The notes under the pieces: generated by a model
Database searches by the model: none
What the model was told of the DNA's origin: nothing
Seen by the model: only the letters and a program-made list of their open reading frames with translations
DNA from: Aquimarina sediminis
Lineage (GTDB): Bacteria > Bacteroidota > Bacteroidia > Flavobacteriales > Flavobacteriaceae
Length of the DNA: 64,000 nt
Direction of reading: 5' to 3'
Assembly (NCBI RefSeq): GCF_002895435.1
Contig: NZ_POYJ01000004.1
Location: forward strand, 248,001 to 312,000
Shown: one piece after another, positions 43,759 to 53,582 of the stretch
How the letters are laid out: the number at the start of each line of letters is the position of its first letter
Position numbering within the stretch: position 1 is the first letter of the stretch
Translations under genes and position numbers: made by a program

Positions 43759-44997
43759 CTATAAGCTCTGTGTTTTAGCTATAATCCAATTACATATTTT
43801 TTCTATACCTTCAATAACATTAGGACAATCAGTACTTAAATCAAAGACTGCGCTGTTTACAGGTTCTTGAAAATCAACATATGCTAATCTCGCCGCCAAA
43901 TATTCTTCCTCAAATCCAAAAGCTGAAGCAGGTAAAATTGCAACACCTGTATCGTTTAACAACTGTTCGCATAATTCAGTTGAGGTTCTAATACCGTAAT
44001 ACTCCAATTTTTCTTTATACAATGAAAAATCAGGAAAAATATAAAACCCTCCCTCTGGTGGGTGCACTTGTATTCCAGATAAGCTTAAGCGTTCTACACA
44101 AAAGTTTCCAATTTGCTTTAATATCTGTGTTTGCTGATCAATAAAGACTTTCATCTCATTATAATTCTTATATGCTGCTTTAGCCGCTACTTGTACAGGT
44201 GTAGGTGCACAAGAATAAGTTTCAGAACCAATTCCTATTAAAGTTTGTTTGAATTCTGGTTCAATGCTATCATAAAGTAAAGCTACACCAAAACGCCACC
44301 CTCCTGCTCCACACCATTTGGATAAACCTGTGGTAGTTATCGTTTTTTCCAGGTAATAATTAGCAAAAGAAAGGTGCGAACCGGTGTGATTAAGTAAACC
44401 ATAGATTTCGTCAGAAATAACCAACATATTTAATATTTTTGCTACTTGAGCAATATTCTTAAGTTCATCCTCAGTATACGTCAAACCATCAGGGTTTCCT
44501 GGATAATTCAATATCATGATAGATACCTCATGCTGCTTATCTTTTACTGCATTATTAATAGTAGTGGGATGTACCCTCCATCTTTCTTCATAAGAAGTTT
44601 CTAGTTTTATAATATTGTGACCAGCAAGTTTTGCTTGAGGCGCATAAGAAACCCAGGCAGGAGTAGGAATAAATACATCCGCATTTTCAAACGTCATTAA
44701 AATATTATAAATTAATATTTTTGAGCCTGGTGCAATTAATATATTTTCTGGAGTTACGTGTAATCCGTTATGTACCTTATGGAATCTTGCTATACATTGC
44801 CTAAGCTTTATATCACCTTGCACCGACGAATATTCTTTATGATCTACAGCATTCTTTAAGGCTTCTAGAACAGGTTTGGGAGGCATGAAAGGAGATTGCC
44901 CAAATCCAAACTTGATTACTCTCTTGTTTTGATCAACCAAATTTTTAGACTGAGTATTGATAAGTAAGGTTTGTGATTCTTCTACTTGTCTGTACAT
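43759..44997 (-). CDS. class I/II pyridoxal-phosphate aminotransferase
   Basis: A 412-residue fold-type-I enzyme of the aspartate aminotransferase family. The PLP-binding lysine is Lys227 in TTGLSKWCGAGGWRFGVAL, the Asp/Tyr pair lies in VISDEIYG, and the substrate-clamping region has NYPGNPDG. The true substrate is unknown. The coding strand is minus and it has no close neighbour; a ~175-bp leader separates it from the DUF3703 gene. Confidence 0.9.
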   Translation of the reverse strand: MYRQVEESQTLLINTQSKNLVDQNKRVIKFGFGQSPFMPPKPVLEALKNAVDHKEYSSVQGDIKLRQCIARFHKVHNGLHVTPENILIAPGSKILIYNILMTFENADVFIPTPAWVSYAPQAKLAGHNIIKLETSYEERWRVHPTTINNAVKDKQHEVSIMILNYPGNPDGLTYTEDELKNIAQVAKILNMLVISDEIYGLLNHTGSHLSFANYYLEKTITTTGLSKWCGAGGWRFGVALLYDSIEPEFKQTLIGIGSETYSCAPTPVQVAAKAAYKNYNEMKVFIDQQTQILKQIGNFCVERLSLSGIQVHPPEGGFYIFPDFSLYKEKLEYYGIRTSTELCEQLLNDTGVAILPASAFGFEEEYLAARLAYVDFQEPVNSAVFDLSTDCPNVIEGIEKICNWIIAKTQSL

Positions 44998-45172
44998 AAT
45001 AATTGTTTTTTCGGTTTTTACTTCTTCATTCCAATTCTTCCATATATAATTATTCCTCTAAACTTCTTTTTTTTGCACTTACCTCTTACTCTTTATGAAT
45101 TATATTTTATACCTCTAAGGTAGTAGAAAAACGGCAATATATTTAGGTTGTCAAATTTTACTTTACTTTTTT

Positions 45173-45541
45173 CTACAAACCTACTTTGATGAAAATTTCT
45201 CTAATATCTTTTTCAATGGGTAAGGGTTTTAGCGGAGGTACATTTGCTCCTCCGGTATTTCCTATCGGGATTTTTCCCACAAAAGATTTGACTCCTCCTA
45301 TTAACAACCTAGGGATTTGTCCTATAATTTCTTTGAAGCTTTTAATTTTAAAACCATAAAACAACATTTTCCAATGCACAAAACTATGTTCAAAAGGATA
45401 TTTTTGCCCAAGCACATGTGCTCTTTCTAAATGATTCCATGCGCTATCCAAATTTCCGATCAGATATTCATAGTGATATGATTTCAATTCGAGCTTATAA
45501 TACTGCTTTAGAGATTTTGGCATTCTGACGTATAATTTCAT
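45173..45541 (-). CDS. DUF3703 family protein
   Basis: I chose the ATG at 45541 (122 residues); the longer frame opens with TTG at 45568. The DUF3703 pattern is clear: LESAWxHLERAHVLGQ-type motif (here LDSAWNHLERAHVLGQ), FVHWKMLFYGFK and GNTGGANVPPLKPLPIEKD near the C-terminus. The function is unknown. It lies upstream of the aminotransferase and downstream of the AraC regulator, on the same strand, with separate spacing. Confidence 0.85.
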   Translation of the reverse strand: MKLYVRMPKSLKQYYKLELKSYHYEYLIGNLDSAWNHLERAHVLGQKYPFEHSFVHWKMLFYGFKIKSFKEIIGQIPRLLIGGVKSFVGKIPIGNTGGANVPPLKPLPIEKDIREIFIKVGL

Positions 45542-45648
45542 ATCATTTTCGGTTTGCAATCTTTTCAAAAGTACAAGAAAAACGAGTATATCCTACCTAA
45601 TACAAAACTTTGCAATAGATGTGCATTTTTTTACAATATTGTTATCTT

Positions 45649-46452
45649 TTATCTTCTTATTGACTTATCATAATAATGATTATCGTAATTGACTTGAGTA
45701 AAATACTGAGTAGGTTTCATTCCTACAAAAACTTGAAATTCATTAATAAAATGGCTCTGATCATAGTAGCCATTTTCTAAAGCTGTAGACAAATATTCGT
45801 CTTCTTTATTTAATAATATTTTTTTTATCGTAGCCTGGAACCTGGTAATTCGCTGGAATTTTTTTGGAGTTATACCGAATTGAGTTTTAAAATTTCTTTC
45901 AAATTGACGGTAGCTTAAATTCGTGATATCAGCAAATTCTTTTAAAGAAATCGTATTGTATTCTTGATATAAAGAATTAATAATACTATCCCATTTTTCA
46001 TTTCTTTTATCATGATAACGGCACAAACATTTGAACAAAAACTTTTCTATTATTCTAATTTTTCCCTCTGTGCTTTGACAGTCACTTAAGATATCTAATA
46101 AACTTCTTCCTTCATCCCCCCAAATATCTTCTACAGAGGCGAATTGGTTATTCAAATCTGTATAAGGAACCGGAGAAAAATGACGAAAAGCCCCACTTCT
46201 GAATCTTACAGAAACAAATAAAACCTCATCAGATTTATCGACATTAATTATTGTATTTCTTGGGCAGATAACATGCGCATTATCACATTTTTGTTTGTTT
46301 ACAGAAAATGGCGTGTTTATATGAAACAACAATTCTAGTCCCGTACCTGGCAACATAATAGGCAATCTATACTTTTCGGAGTGTTTTAAAACATAAATCC
46401 GATCAACGTATTTTGCCAGACGGGCACTAGATATGTATGAAGTTTTATTCAT
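45649..46452 (-). CDS. AraC family transcriptional regulator
   Basis: A 267-residue protein. The N-terminal part (about 1-150) resembles the DUF6597-type sensor domain found in small AraC proteins. The C-terminal AraC HTH covers about 160-260: ISLKEFADITNLSYRQFERNFKTQFGITPKKFQR and ENGYYDQSHFINEFQVFVGMKPTQYF. It may control the small-enzyme genes just upstream (46458-47570), as the spacing to the monooxygenase gene is only 5 bp. Confidence 0.9.
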   Translation of the reverse strand: MNKTSYISSARLAKYVDRIYVLKHSEKYRLPIMLPGTGLELLFHINTPFSVNKQKCDNAHVICPRNTIINVDKSDEVLFVSVRFRSGAFRHFSPVPYTDLNNQFASVEDIWGDEGRSLLDILSDCQSTEGKIRIIEKFLFKCLCRYHDKRNEKWDSIINSLYQEYNTISLKEFADITNLSYRQFERNFKTQFGITPKKFQRITRFQATIKKILLNKEDEYLSTALENGYYDQSHFINEFQVFVGMKPTQYFTQVNYDNHYYDKSIRR

Positions 46453-46457
46453 TAAAA

Positions 46458-46736
46458 TTAGAAGTTTTCGATAACTGGCTCTTTGGTCAAAATAGATGAC
46501 GCAAACGTAAGAAACTCTTTAAAATGATCAGAAGAATTATGTTTATCTACAGCTTCTTTATTGATATATTCTTCATAAAAAATAAAATCTGCCGAAGAAT
46601 CTACCTCCTGAAACAAACGGTATGTTAAACACCCTTCTTCTTTATTACTATTCTGAACCATTATTTTTGCCTTTGCCAAAAATTGTTCTATACTTTCCTT
46701 TTGTACACTTAATCGTGCGATAACTGTTTTTTTCAT
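46458..46736 (-). CDS. antibiotic-biosynthesis-monooxygenase-like (ABM) protein
   Basis: I chose the ATG at 46736 (92 residues), since the extra N-terminal 38 residues of the long frame are not conserved in style and overlap the next gene. The ABM fold shows as KTVIARLSVQKESIEQFLAKAKIMV, GCLTYRLFQEVDSSADFIFYEEYINKEAVDKHNSSDHFK. ABM proteins are dimeric and have varied roles (oxygenases, degradation of reactive compounds). It precedes the AraC gene. Confidence 0.85.
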   Translation of the reverse strand: MKKTVIARLSVQKESIEQFLAKAKIMVQNSNKEEGCLTYRLFQEVDSSADFIFYEEYINKEAVDKHNSSDHFKEFLTFASSILTKEPVIENF

Positions 46737-46797
46737 AAGACAAATATATGCCCTTACTATGTACTGGTATTGTAGAAAAACGACATCATCGAAATAA

Positions 46798-47181
46798 TCA
46801 AAACATAGTATTGGCATGCGCCATTTTTTCAGGAATTTGTTGGATTGCATCCCAATGTTCTACAATTTTTCCATTCCTATCAAATCTAAAAAAATCCATA
46901 GTTACATATTGATCATTACCTGGCCAAATCTGATGTGTATGCAAAGCAACTAATTCTCCTTGAGCAATACATCTAACAAATTCAATAGATTTATCAGGAT
47001 ATTCCTTATTCATTTTTTCAAAGTATTCAACAAATCCTTCTACTCCATCTTTAACATCCGGATTATGTTGTATATATTCTGATCCTACAAATAATTCTGT
47101 CGCCTTTTTAGGGTTTCCTTCATATGCCATTTTATAAAACTCAATGGCATTTATTTTATTCTGTTCCAGAATTTCATTCAT
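46798..47181 (-). CDS. SnoaL-like (NTF2 fold) protein
   Basis: I chose the ATG at 47181 (127 residues). The sequence has the SnoaL-like pattern for small polyketide-cyclase-like proteins: NAIEFYKMAYEGNPKKATELFVGSEYIQHNPDVKDG, FVRCIAQGELVALHTHQIWPG and FFRFDRNGKIVEHWDAIQQIPE. The NTF2-like fold forms a conical binding cavity. The substrate is unknown. It is next to the ABM gene on the same strand, which suggests a shared role in small-molecule modification. Confidence 0.85.
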   Translation of the reverse strand: MNEILEQNKINAIEFYKMAYEGNPKKATELFVGSEYIQHNPDVKDGVEGFVEYFEKMNKEYPDKSIEFVRCIAQGELVALHTHQIWPGNDQYVTMDFFRFDRNGKIVEHWDAIQQIPEKMAHANTMF

Positions 47182-47282
47182 AACAATTATGTTTTCAATT
47201 TTACTTTGTACCAAGGAGGATTCTTATATTTTTCTTTGATTAAAATAATAGAAATATGTCCTACTTAGAAGCTCATCCTCTT

Positions 47283-47570
47283 TTACTCTAATAAGCACTT
47301 TAGGTCATCACTAGTCATTGTGGGTATAAATTCGATAATCTCGTAATCTGCAATATCTTTTATGTAAAACGGGTCTTTTTCCAAAATTTCATCCAACTGT
47401 TTTCTTTCTTTTACCTTCGATAATATTATCCCTCCAGTTCTTGGCTTTTTTCTTCCTGATGCATGAAAATTTCCTAAATCGTATTGCTTCTTCAAATAAC
47501 TAATATGATTATCTAATTCTTCTTCTACTTTATCCAAAGTCACCTTATATTTCAATGATATAACAAACAT
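47283..47570 (-). CDS. YciI family protein
   Basis: A 95-residue protein. The family pattern is FVISLKYKVTLDKVEEELDNHISYLKKQYDLGNFHASGRKKPRTGGIILSK in the first half, with the conserved His (HISYLKK) and FHASGRKKPR, then DPFYIKDIADYEIIEFIPT. YciI-like proteins are dimeric alpha-beta folds; some act as dehydrochlorinases or dioxygenase-like enzymes, but the role here is unknown. It starts about 100 bp upstream of the SnoaL-like gene. Confidence 0.88.
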   Translation of the reverse strand: MFVISLKYKVTLDKVEEELDNHISYLKKQYDLGNFHASGRKKPRTGGIILSKVKERKQLDEILEKDPFYIKDIADYEIIEFIPTMTSDDLKCLLE

Positions 47571-47706
47571 CCAATTACTTTTTTTACTATTTCAAAATTG
47601 AGATATCTATTTCTATTTTTTCAAAGTTTTGTCAATTTTATCAAAGTATTAACATTCATTTTTTATCTCAGATCCAATATGTTATTCTTACTTACAGCGG
47701 CAAACT

Positions 47707-47742
47707 AAAAAACCCAACTCTGTGTTCTGAGTTGGGTTTTTC
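47707..47742 (-). terminator. intrinsic terminator after pepD
   Basis: AACCCAACTC (47711-47720) pairs with GAGTTGGGTT (47729-47738), a 10-bp stem with an 8-nt loop, flanked by A6 and T5. It ends the minus-strand pepD transcript and stands in the gap before the YciI gene. Confidence 0.9.
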
Positions 47743-47770
47743 ATATAGTATGTAGTATTAAAAGTTATAT

Positions 47771-49231
47771 TTATTTTTTAGGTATTTCCTTTAAAATTTC
47801 TTTTACAAATTTCCAATATTTTTGTACTGATGAGATACTAGCTCTTTCATCCGGTGAGTGTGCTCCGAGGATAGTTGGTCCAAAAGATATCATATCCATA
47901 TTTGGATAATTTTGTCCCAATATACCACATTCTAACCCTGCATGACAAGCTGCTACATGAGCTTTTTCGCCATTTAGCTTTTGATACAACTCATCTAATA
48001 CCTTTAATACAGGTGAATCCATATTAGGAGCCCAACCTGGATAATCGCCACTAGTTGTAACCTCACAGCCTGTTAATTCAAAAGTAGCTCTTAATTTGTT
48101 TGTTAGATCTTGTTTAGAAGATTCTACACTACTTCTGGTTAAGCATTCGATAGTAATATCACCACCTCCAATTGTCACCTTAGCAATATTATTAGATGTT
48201 TCTACCAGATCAGAAATAGATGCACTCATTGTATATACTCCATTATGTGCAGCATATAATGCTTTTAGAATACCTTCCTGAACACCTAATTCCATTACAT
48301 CTGATGGTAAATCTGCGGCAGTCACTTCAATATTTAAATCTGGTTCTGTAACAGAAAATTCAGCCTTTATCGTTTTTGAAAGTTCTTCGATTTCAAATTC
48401 AAAAGCTTTTGCCTGCACTGTATCCACAACTATACTAGTAAAACTCTCTCTTGGGATAGCATTACGTAAACTACCTCCTCTTATCTCACTGATTTGTAAT
48501 CCGAAATTTTCAAAACCATCAAATAATAGGCGGTTCATTATTTTATTTGCATTGCCCAACCCTTTATGAATATCCATCCCTGAGTGTCCTCCATTAAGTC
48601 CTGTAATAGATATAGTATACCCAGATTTACCTTCGGGAACAGATTCTTTGTTATATTTTCTTGTCGCAGTAACATCTACGCCACCTGCACAACCTACACC
48701 AATCTCATCATCTTCTTCGGTATCCAGATTTAATAATATCTCACCATCTAACCATCCGCCTTCTAATCCCATGGCTCCAGTCATTCCGGTTTCTTCATCA
48801 ATTGTAAATAATGCTTCTATTGCAGGGTGAGTTATATCATTAGCTTCAAGAATTGCCATAATTGTGGCTACTCCTAGTCCGTTATCTGCTCCCAGCGTAG
48901 TTCCTTTGGCTCTTACCCAATCTCCATCTATGTACATTTCTATACCTTGATTATCAAAATCAAAATCGGTGTCAGAGTTTTTTTGATGCACCATATCCAA
49001 ATGGGATTGCATTACTACCGTTTTACGATCTTCCATTCCTGGCGTAGCCGGTTTTTTGATCAAAACATTACCTACTTTATCGATTTTGGTTACCAATCCC
49101 AAAGATTCTCCAAAATCTTTCATAAATGCAATTACCCTTTCTTCTTTTTTTGAAGGTCTGGGCACAGCATTAAGATCTGCAAATTTATTCCAAAGGTTCT
49201 TAGGCTCTATAGCTCTTATTTCTGAATTCAT
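47771..49231 (-). CDS. pepD: aminoacyl-histidine dipeptidase (cytosol non-specific dipeptidase)
   Basis: PepD is a zinc-dependent M20 peptidase that splits X-His dipeptides such as carnosine-like substrates. The 486-residue protein shows the metal ligands in SHLDMVHQ (His77, Asp79), GADNGLG (Asp116), DEETGMTG (Glu146-Glu147) and the C-terminal SFGPTILGAHSPDERAS. Length is close to that of E. coli PepD. It stands alone on the minus strand with a strong terminator downstream. Confidence 0.95.
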   Translation of the reverse strand: MNSEIRAIEPKNLWNKFADLNAVPRPSKKEERVIAFMKDFGESLGLVTKIDKVGNVLIKKPATPGMEDRKTVVMQSHLDMVHQKNSDTDFDFDNQGIEMYIDGDWVRAKGTTLGADNGLGVATIMAILEANDITHPAIEALFTIDEETGMTGAMGLEGGWLDGEILLNLDTEEDDEIGVGCAGGVDVTATRKYNKESVPEGKSGYTISITGLNGGHSGMDIHKGLGNANKIMNRLLFDGFENFGLQISEIRGGSLRNAIPRESFTSIVVDTVQAKAFEFEIEELSKTIKAEFSVTEPDLNIEVTAADLPSDVMELGVQEGILKALYAAHNGVYTMSASISDLVETSNNIAKVTIGGGDITIECLTRSSVESSKQDLTNKLRATFELTGCEVTTSGDYPGWAPNMDSPVLKVLDELYQKLNGEKAHVAACHAGLECGILGQNYPNMDMISFGPTILGAHSPDERASISSVQKYWKFVKEILKEIPKK

Positions 49232-49369
49232 AGCTGTACTGTATTTAGAAATGCGAAATTCTATATTTTAAATTAAGTATCAAAGTTTAAGGAGATCAAA
49301 GTACCATAGGATACTAAAAAACTCTTAATTCGTTATCCTTAATTAAGAAATGTAAATATCTTTACCCCT

Positions 49370-50449
49370 ATGCAATCTAAGACAAAGCTTTATCTTACCA
49401 TATTACTACCTGTTCAAATCATTTTGATTAAGATTGTTTCTTTTTTTCCTGAAATTATTGAACAACTATATAGCAATGGTCTGTTTGTTTATATATCCAA
49501 AGCCCTCCGTTATGTCTTTGGATGGCTCCCATTTTCTTTTGGAGACATTTTATATTGTGTTTTAATCATTCTGCTAATTCGTTTTTTGATTAAAAAAGTA
49601 TTTACAAAAAATATTAAATGGAAAGAAGTATTGTTGGATTTTGGTGCTACCCTATCTATAGTATACGCTAGTTTTCATATACTATGGGGAATGAATTACT
49701 ATAGACTTCCTTTACATGAAATCTTGAAAATAGATGATCAATATACCGAAGGTGAATTAGTTCAAGTTTCAGAAAATCTGATCTCTCAGGCCAATTTTTT
49801 ACATTCAAGACTTGAACAAAATGATTCTTTATCTATACAAATTCCTTATGATAAAGAAGAAATCTTTCAAAAAACCATACCTGCTTATGATCAGTTACAT
49901 AAAATATTTCCTGAGTTAAAGTATCACCCAAAGAGTATTAAAACTTCTATATTAAGCCTTCCTCTCACCTACATGGGGTTTAGTGGATACCTAAATCCTA
50001 TTACAAACGAGGCACAAGTAAATGGATTAATTCTTAATTACAAAGCTCCAACAACCAGTTGTCATGAAGAAGCACATCAATTGGGGTTTGCAAAAGAAAA
50101 TGAAGCCAATTTTATAGCCGCATTAACAACAATTAATTATGATGACCAATATTTTAATTACAGTGGGGTTACTTTTGCCTTAAAATTTTGCCTAAATGAT
50201 TTATATCTGCGTAATGAAGAAAAAGCAATATGCCTTATCGAAAAATTAAGACCAGGTATACGAAGAAATTACCTCGAAGTAAACGAGTTTTGGGAATCAT
50301 ATGAAAATCCACTAGAGCCCATTTTTAAAAGTACTTATGATAGTTACCTAAAAGCCAATAATCAACCTGATGGTATAGAAACCTACAGTTATGTAGTAGC
50401 ATTATTGGTTAACTACTATAAAACAAATCCTGTTGCTTATTTAGAATGA
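49370..50449 (+). CDS. DUF3810 membrane protein with zincin motif
   Basis: A 359-residue protein with three N-terminal helices (about 8-25, 48-70 and 82-108), then a soluble domain. It contains HEEAH at residues 232-236 followed by ENEAN, the HExxH-plus-glutamate pattern of gluzincin metallopeptidases. This fits the DUF3810 family, for which peptidase activity has not, to my knowledge, been shown. A TATCTTTA at 49357-49364 may be its -7 box; the ATG follows after 5 bp, so the message would be leaderless or nearly so. Confidence 0.85.
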   Translation: MQSKTKLYLTILLPVQIILIKIVSFFPEIIEQLYSNGLFVYISKALRYVFGWLPFSFGDILYCVLIILLIRFLIKKVFTKNIKWKEVLLDFGATLSIVYASFHILWGMNYYRLPLHEILKIDDQYTEGELVQVSENLISQANFLHSRLEQNDSLSIQIPYDKEEIFQKTIPAYDQLHKIFPELKYHPKSIKTSILSLPLTYMGFSGYLNPITNEAQVNGLILNYKAPTTSCHEEAHQLGFAKENEANFIAALTTINYDDQYFNYSGVTFALKFCLNDLYLRNEEKAICLIEKLRPGIRRNYLEVNEFWESYENPLEPIFKSTYDSYLKANNQPDGIETYSYVVALLVNYYKTNPVAYLE

Positions 50450-50546
50450 TCATATTGCCTTGCTGTTAAATAAACCTTAATTAACAGTATGTTTTTAGAT
50501 CAACTACTATCTTTAAATCCGATTCAATACACTATACATCAATCTT

Positions 50547-53534
50547 ATGAAAAAACTTCTATTATCACTTACAGTGGTATGCGGAATTTTAAATTCTTAT
50601 TCTCAAGATTATTTCCCAAAAAATGATGGGGTTAATACTACGGATTCTAATTACACAGTTTTTAAAAACGCAACTATCCACACCACGCCTGATTCTCAAA
50701 TCAAAAATGGAACACTAATAATACAAAAAGGAAAAATCATCCAGGTAGGAAACAATATTCCTACTCCTTCCAATAGTGTAATCATTGACCTTAAAGGAAA
50801 ACACATCTATGCTTCTTTTATTGATCCATTTACCAATTTTGGTATCGAAAAACCTAAACGCAAAGGAGGAGGTTTTTTTAGTGGTAATCCTCAATATGGA
50901 GCTTCTAGAGAAGGGTACTACTGGAATGACCATATTCGCCCAGAGACAAATGCACTTTCTCATTTTAAGTATGATGCAAAAAAAGCAACAGAATACATAA
51001 AAGAAGGTTTTGGCGTCCTTAATACACATATGCCAGATGGAATTGTAAGAGGAACGGGATTACTGGTGGCATTAAATAATAAAGGTACCGAAGGAGATAG
51101 ATTATTGAGCGATCGCTCTGCTCAGTTTTTATCTTTTTCAAAAAGTAACAAGAGTAAACAACTCTACCCTACTTCATTAATGGGAGCGATCGCCTTATTA
51201 AAACAAACTTATTATGATGCCAGTTGGTATGCCAGTGGTAATGCAAATAACAAAGATTTATCCTTAGAAGCTTTAAACAGAAATAAAGACTTACCTCAAA
51301 TTTTTGAAGCAGGGAGTCGAATAAATGGATTTAGAGCAGATAAAATTGGCGATCAATTTAACACCCAATATATATTACTAGGAGGTGGAGATGAATACGC
51401 AAGAATTGATAACGTAAAAGCCACAAATGCAAAGTATATTATTCCTTTAGATTTTCCTGATGCATATGACGTATCAGATCCTTTTGCTGCCAACCTAGTA
51501 AGTCTGGGAGATATGCGCCATTGGAACCAAGCTCCGACAAATCCTTCTGTTTTATCCAAAAATGGAATCACCTTCTCCCTAACTACTTATAAATTAAAGA
51601 AAATAGCAGATCTAAAAGCAAGAATTGCAAAAGCTATAGAGCATGGTTTGGATAAAAATACAGCACTAGCGGCACTAACTACAATCCCAGCACAAATTTT
51701 AGGAAAAAGCGACTTACTAGGAAGTATCAAAAAAGGAAGTCATGCTAATTTTTTGATCACTAAAGAAGAAATGTTTTCTAAAGACAATATCATTTATGAA
51801 AACTGGGTTCAAGGTTATAAAAATGTTGTAAATGACATGAATATCAATGATATTAATGGAAAATACGACCTTACCGTTGACGGAAAAACCTATAATTTGT
51901 CAATTTCAGGAAAATCGTCAAAACCAAAAGCAGAAATAAAACTTGGTGAGACCAAGTTAGGTTCTAAAATAAGTTATAAGGATAATTGGGTAACGATTAC
52001 ATTTACGGATGCAGACACAACAAAAACCCAATACACAAGAATTGTATCTAATATTGGTGATGCTCCAAATTCATGGAGCGGCAAGGCAATTCTCCCTAAT
52101 GGTACACAAACTTCCTTTTCTGCCAAGAAAAAGACTGAGGAAATTTCTGGTAAAAAAGATGAAAAGAAATCCGAAGACAAAAAAGAGAAGCCGGAAATCC
52201 TTCCTATAACATATCCTAACATAGCATATGGTAGTACTTCTTTACCAAAAGCAGAAACTATCTTGTTTAAAAATGCAACTGTATGGACCAATGAATCAGA
52301 TGGTATATTAGCCCAAACAGATGTGTTAGTTAAAAATGGTAAAATATCAGCTGTCGGAAAAAATCTTAATGTCGGTAGCGCCAAAGTAATTGATGCTACA
52401 GGGAAACATCTTACTTCGGGTATAATTGATGAGCACTCTCATATTGCCGCAGCTGCAATCAATGAAGCCGGACATAATTCATCTGCCGAAGTAACTATCG
52501 AAGATGTGATCTCTCCTGATGATATAAACATTTATAGAAATCTAGCCGGAGGTGTAACAACCATCCAAATCCTTCATGGATCCGCAAACCCTATCGGGGG
52601 ACGCTCTGCTATCCTAAAATTAAAATGGGGAGAAAATGCAAAAGATCTTATATTCCCAAACTCACCCAAGTTTATCAAATTTGCCTTAGGAGAAAATGTA
52701 AAACAAAGTAACTGGCAAAGCTTTAGCCGTTTTCCGCAATCAAGAATGGGAGTTGAGCAACTATATATGGACTACTTCTCTCGTGCCAAAGCTTATGAAA
52801 AACTTAAAAATAGCGGAAAGCCCTATCGCAAAGATACCGAAATGGAAACATTGGTAGAGATCATAAACGGTCAACGTTTTATCAGTTGTCACTCTTATGT
52901 ACAAAGCGAAATCAATATGCTGATGAAAGTGGCTGAAAAATTCAATTTTAAAATTAACACTTTCACACATATTCTAGAAGGATATAAAGTAGCGGATAAA
53001 ATGGCAGCACATGGTGTAGGAGGTTCTACCTTTTCTGATTGGTGGGCCTACAAATATGAAGTAAATGATGCTATACCTTATAACGCTTCCATTATGCACA
53101 ACCAAGGAGTCGTAACCGCTATAAATAGTGATGATGCAGAGATGTCTCGTCGTCTTAATCAAGAAGCTGCAAAATCAGTAAAATATGGTAATGTAAGTGA
53201 AGAAGATGCTTTAAAATTTGTGACCCTAAACCCTGCAAAATTACTTCATATTGATCATAGAGTAGGAAGTATCAAAGTAGGTAAAGATGCTGATCTGGTT
53301 TTATGGACAGATCACCCCTTGTCTGTATATGCCAAAGCAGAAAAAACATTAATTGAAGGAGCTATTTACTTTGATCTTGAAAAAGATAAGGCTACCCGAA
53401 AATCTATTGCTAAAGAGAGAAACAAACTTTCGACAATGATGTTAAAAGCCAAAAACAGCGGTCTCAAAACCCAGCCCGCAAAGAAAAAAGAAAAGCAACA
53501 CTTCGAATGTGAAACCTTAGAGACTATTAACTAA
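50547..53534 (+). CDS. exported double amidohydrolase-like protein
   Basis: A 995-residue exported protein (signal peptide ending NSYSQ). The N-terminal half (about 30-440) has the amidohydrolase fold but lacks the HxH metal motif at the expected place (FIDPFTNFG instead). The middle has a beta-rich insert (about 440-530) and a lysine-rich linker. The C-terminal half (about 570-960) is complete: HSH at 630-632, His782, His808, Asp862. It ends VGSIKVGKDADLVLW. The substrate is unknown; amidohydrolases of this group include imidazolonepropionase-like and dipeptidase-like enzymes. The paralogue at 53583 follows at 48 bp. Confidence 0.88.
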   Translation: MKKLLLSLTVVCGILNSYSQDYFPKNDGVNTTDSNYTVFKNATIHTTPDSQIKNGTLIIQKGKIIQVGNNIPTPSNSVIIDLKGKHIYASFIDPFTNFGIEKPKRKGGGFFSGNPQYGASREGYYWNDHIRPETNALSHFKYDAKKATEYIKEGFGVLNTHMPDGIVRGTGLLVALNNKGTEGDRLLSDRSAQFLSFSKSNKSKQLYPTSLMGAIALLKQTYYDASWYASGNANNKDLSLEALNRNKDLPQIFEAGSRINGFRADKIGDQFNTQYILLGGGDEYARIDNVKATNAKYIIPLDFPDAYDVSDPFAANLVSLGDMRHWNQAPTNPSVLSKNGITFSLTTYKLKKIADLKARIAKAIEHGLDKNTALAALTTIPAQILGKSDLLGSIKKGSHANFLITKEEMFSKDNIIYENWVQGYKNVVNDMNINDINGKYDLTVDGKTYNLSISGKSSKPKAEIKLGETKLGSKISYKDNWVTITFTDADTTKTQYTRIVSNIGDAPNSWSGKAILPNGTQTSFSAKKKTEEISGKKDEKKSEDKKEKPEILPITYPNIAYGSTSLPKAETILFKNATVWTNESDGILAQTDVLVKNGKISAVGKNLNVGSAKVIDATGKHLTSGIIDEHSHIAAAAINEAGHNSSAEVTIEDVISPDDINIYRNLAGGVTTIQILHGSANPIGGRSAILKLKWGENAKDLIFPNSPKFIKFALGENVKQSNWQSFSRFPQSRMGVEQLYMDYFSRAKAYEKLKNSGKPYRKDTEMETLVEIINGQRFISCHSYVQSEINMLMKVAEKFNFKINTFTHILEGYKVADKMAAHGVGGSTFSDWWAYKYEVNDAIPYNASIMHNQGVVTAINSDDAEMSRRLNQEAAKSVKYGNVSEEDALKFVTLNPAKLLHIDHRVGSIKVGKDADLVLWTDHPLSVYAKAEKTLIEGAIYFDLEKDKATRKSIAKERNKLSTMMLKAKNSGLKTQPAKKKEKQHFECETLETIN

Positions 53535-53582
53535 ACAGAATATACCTAAGACTACACTTGTCGAAGTAAAAAATATAAAAAC

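Noticed and set aside
51165-51173. TACCCTACT similar to the motif
   Set aside because: It is inside the double amidohydrolase coding sequence, has a mismatch, and no start codon follows in the right direction.
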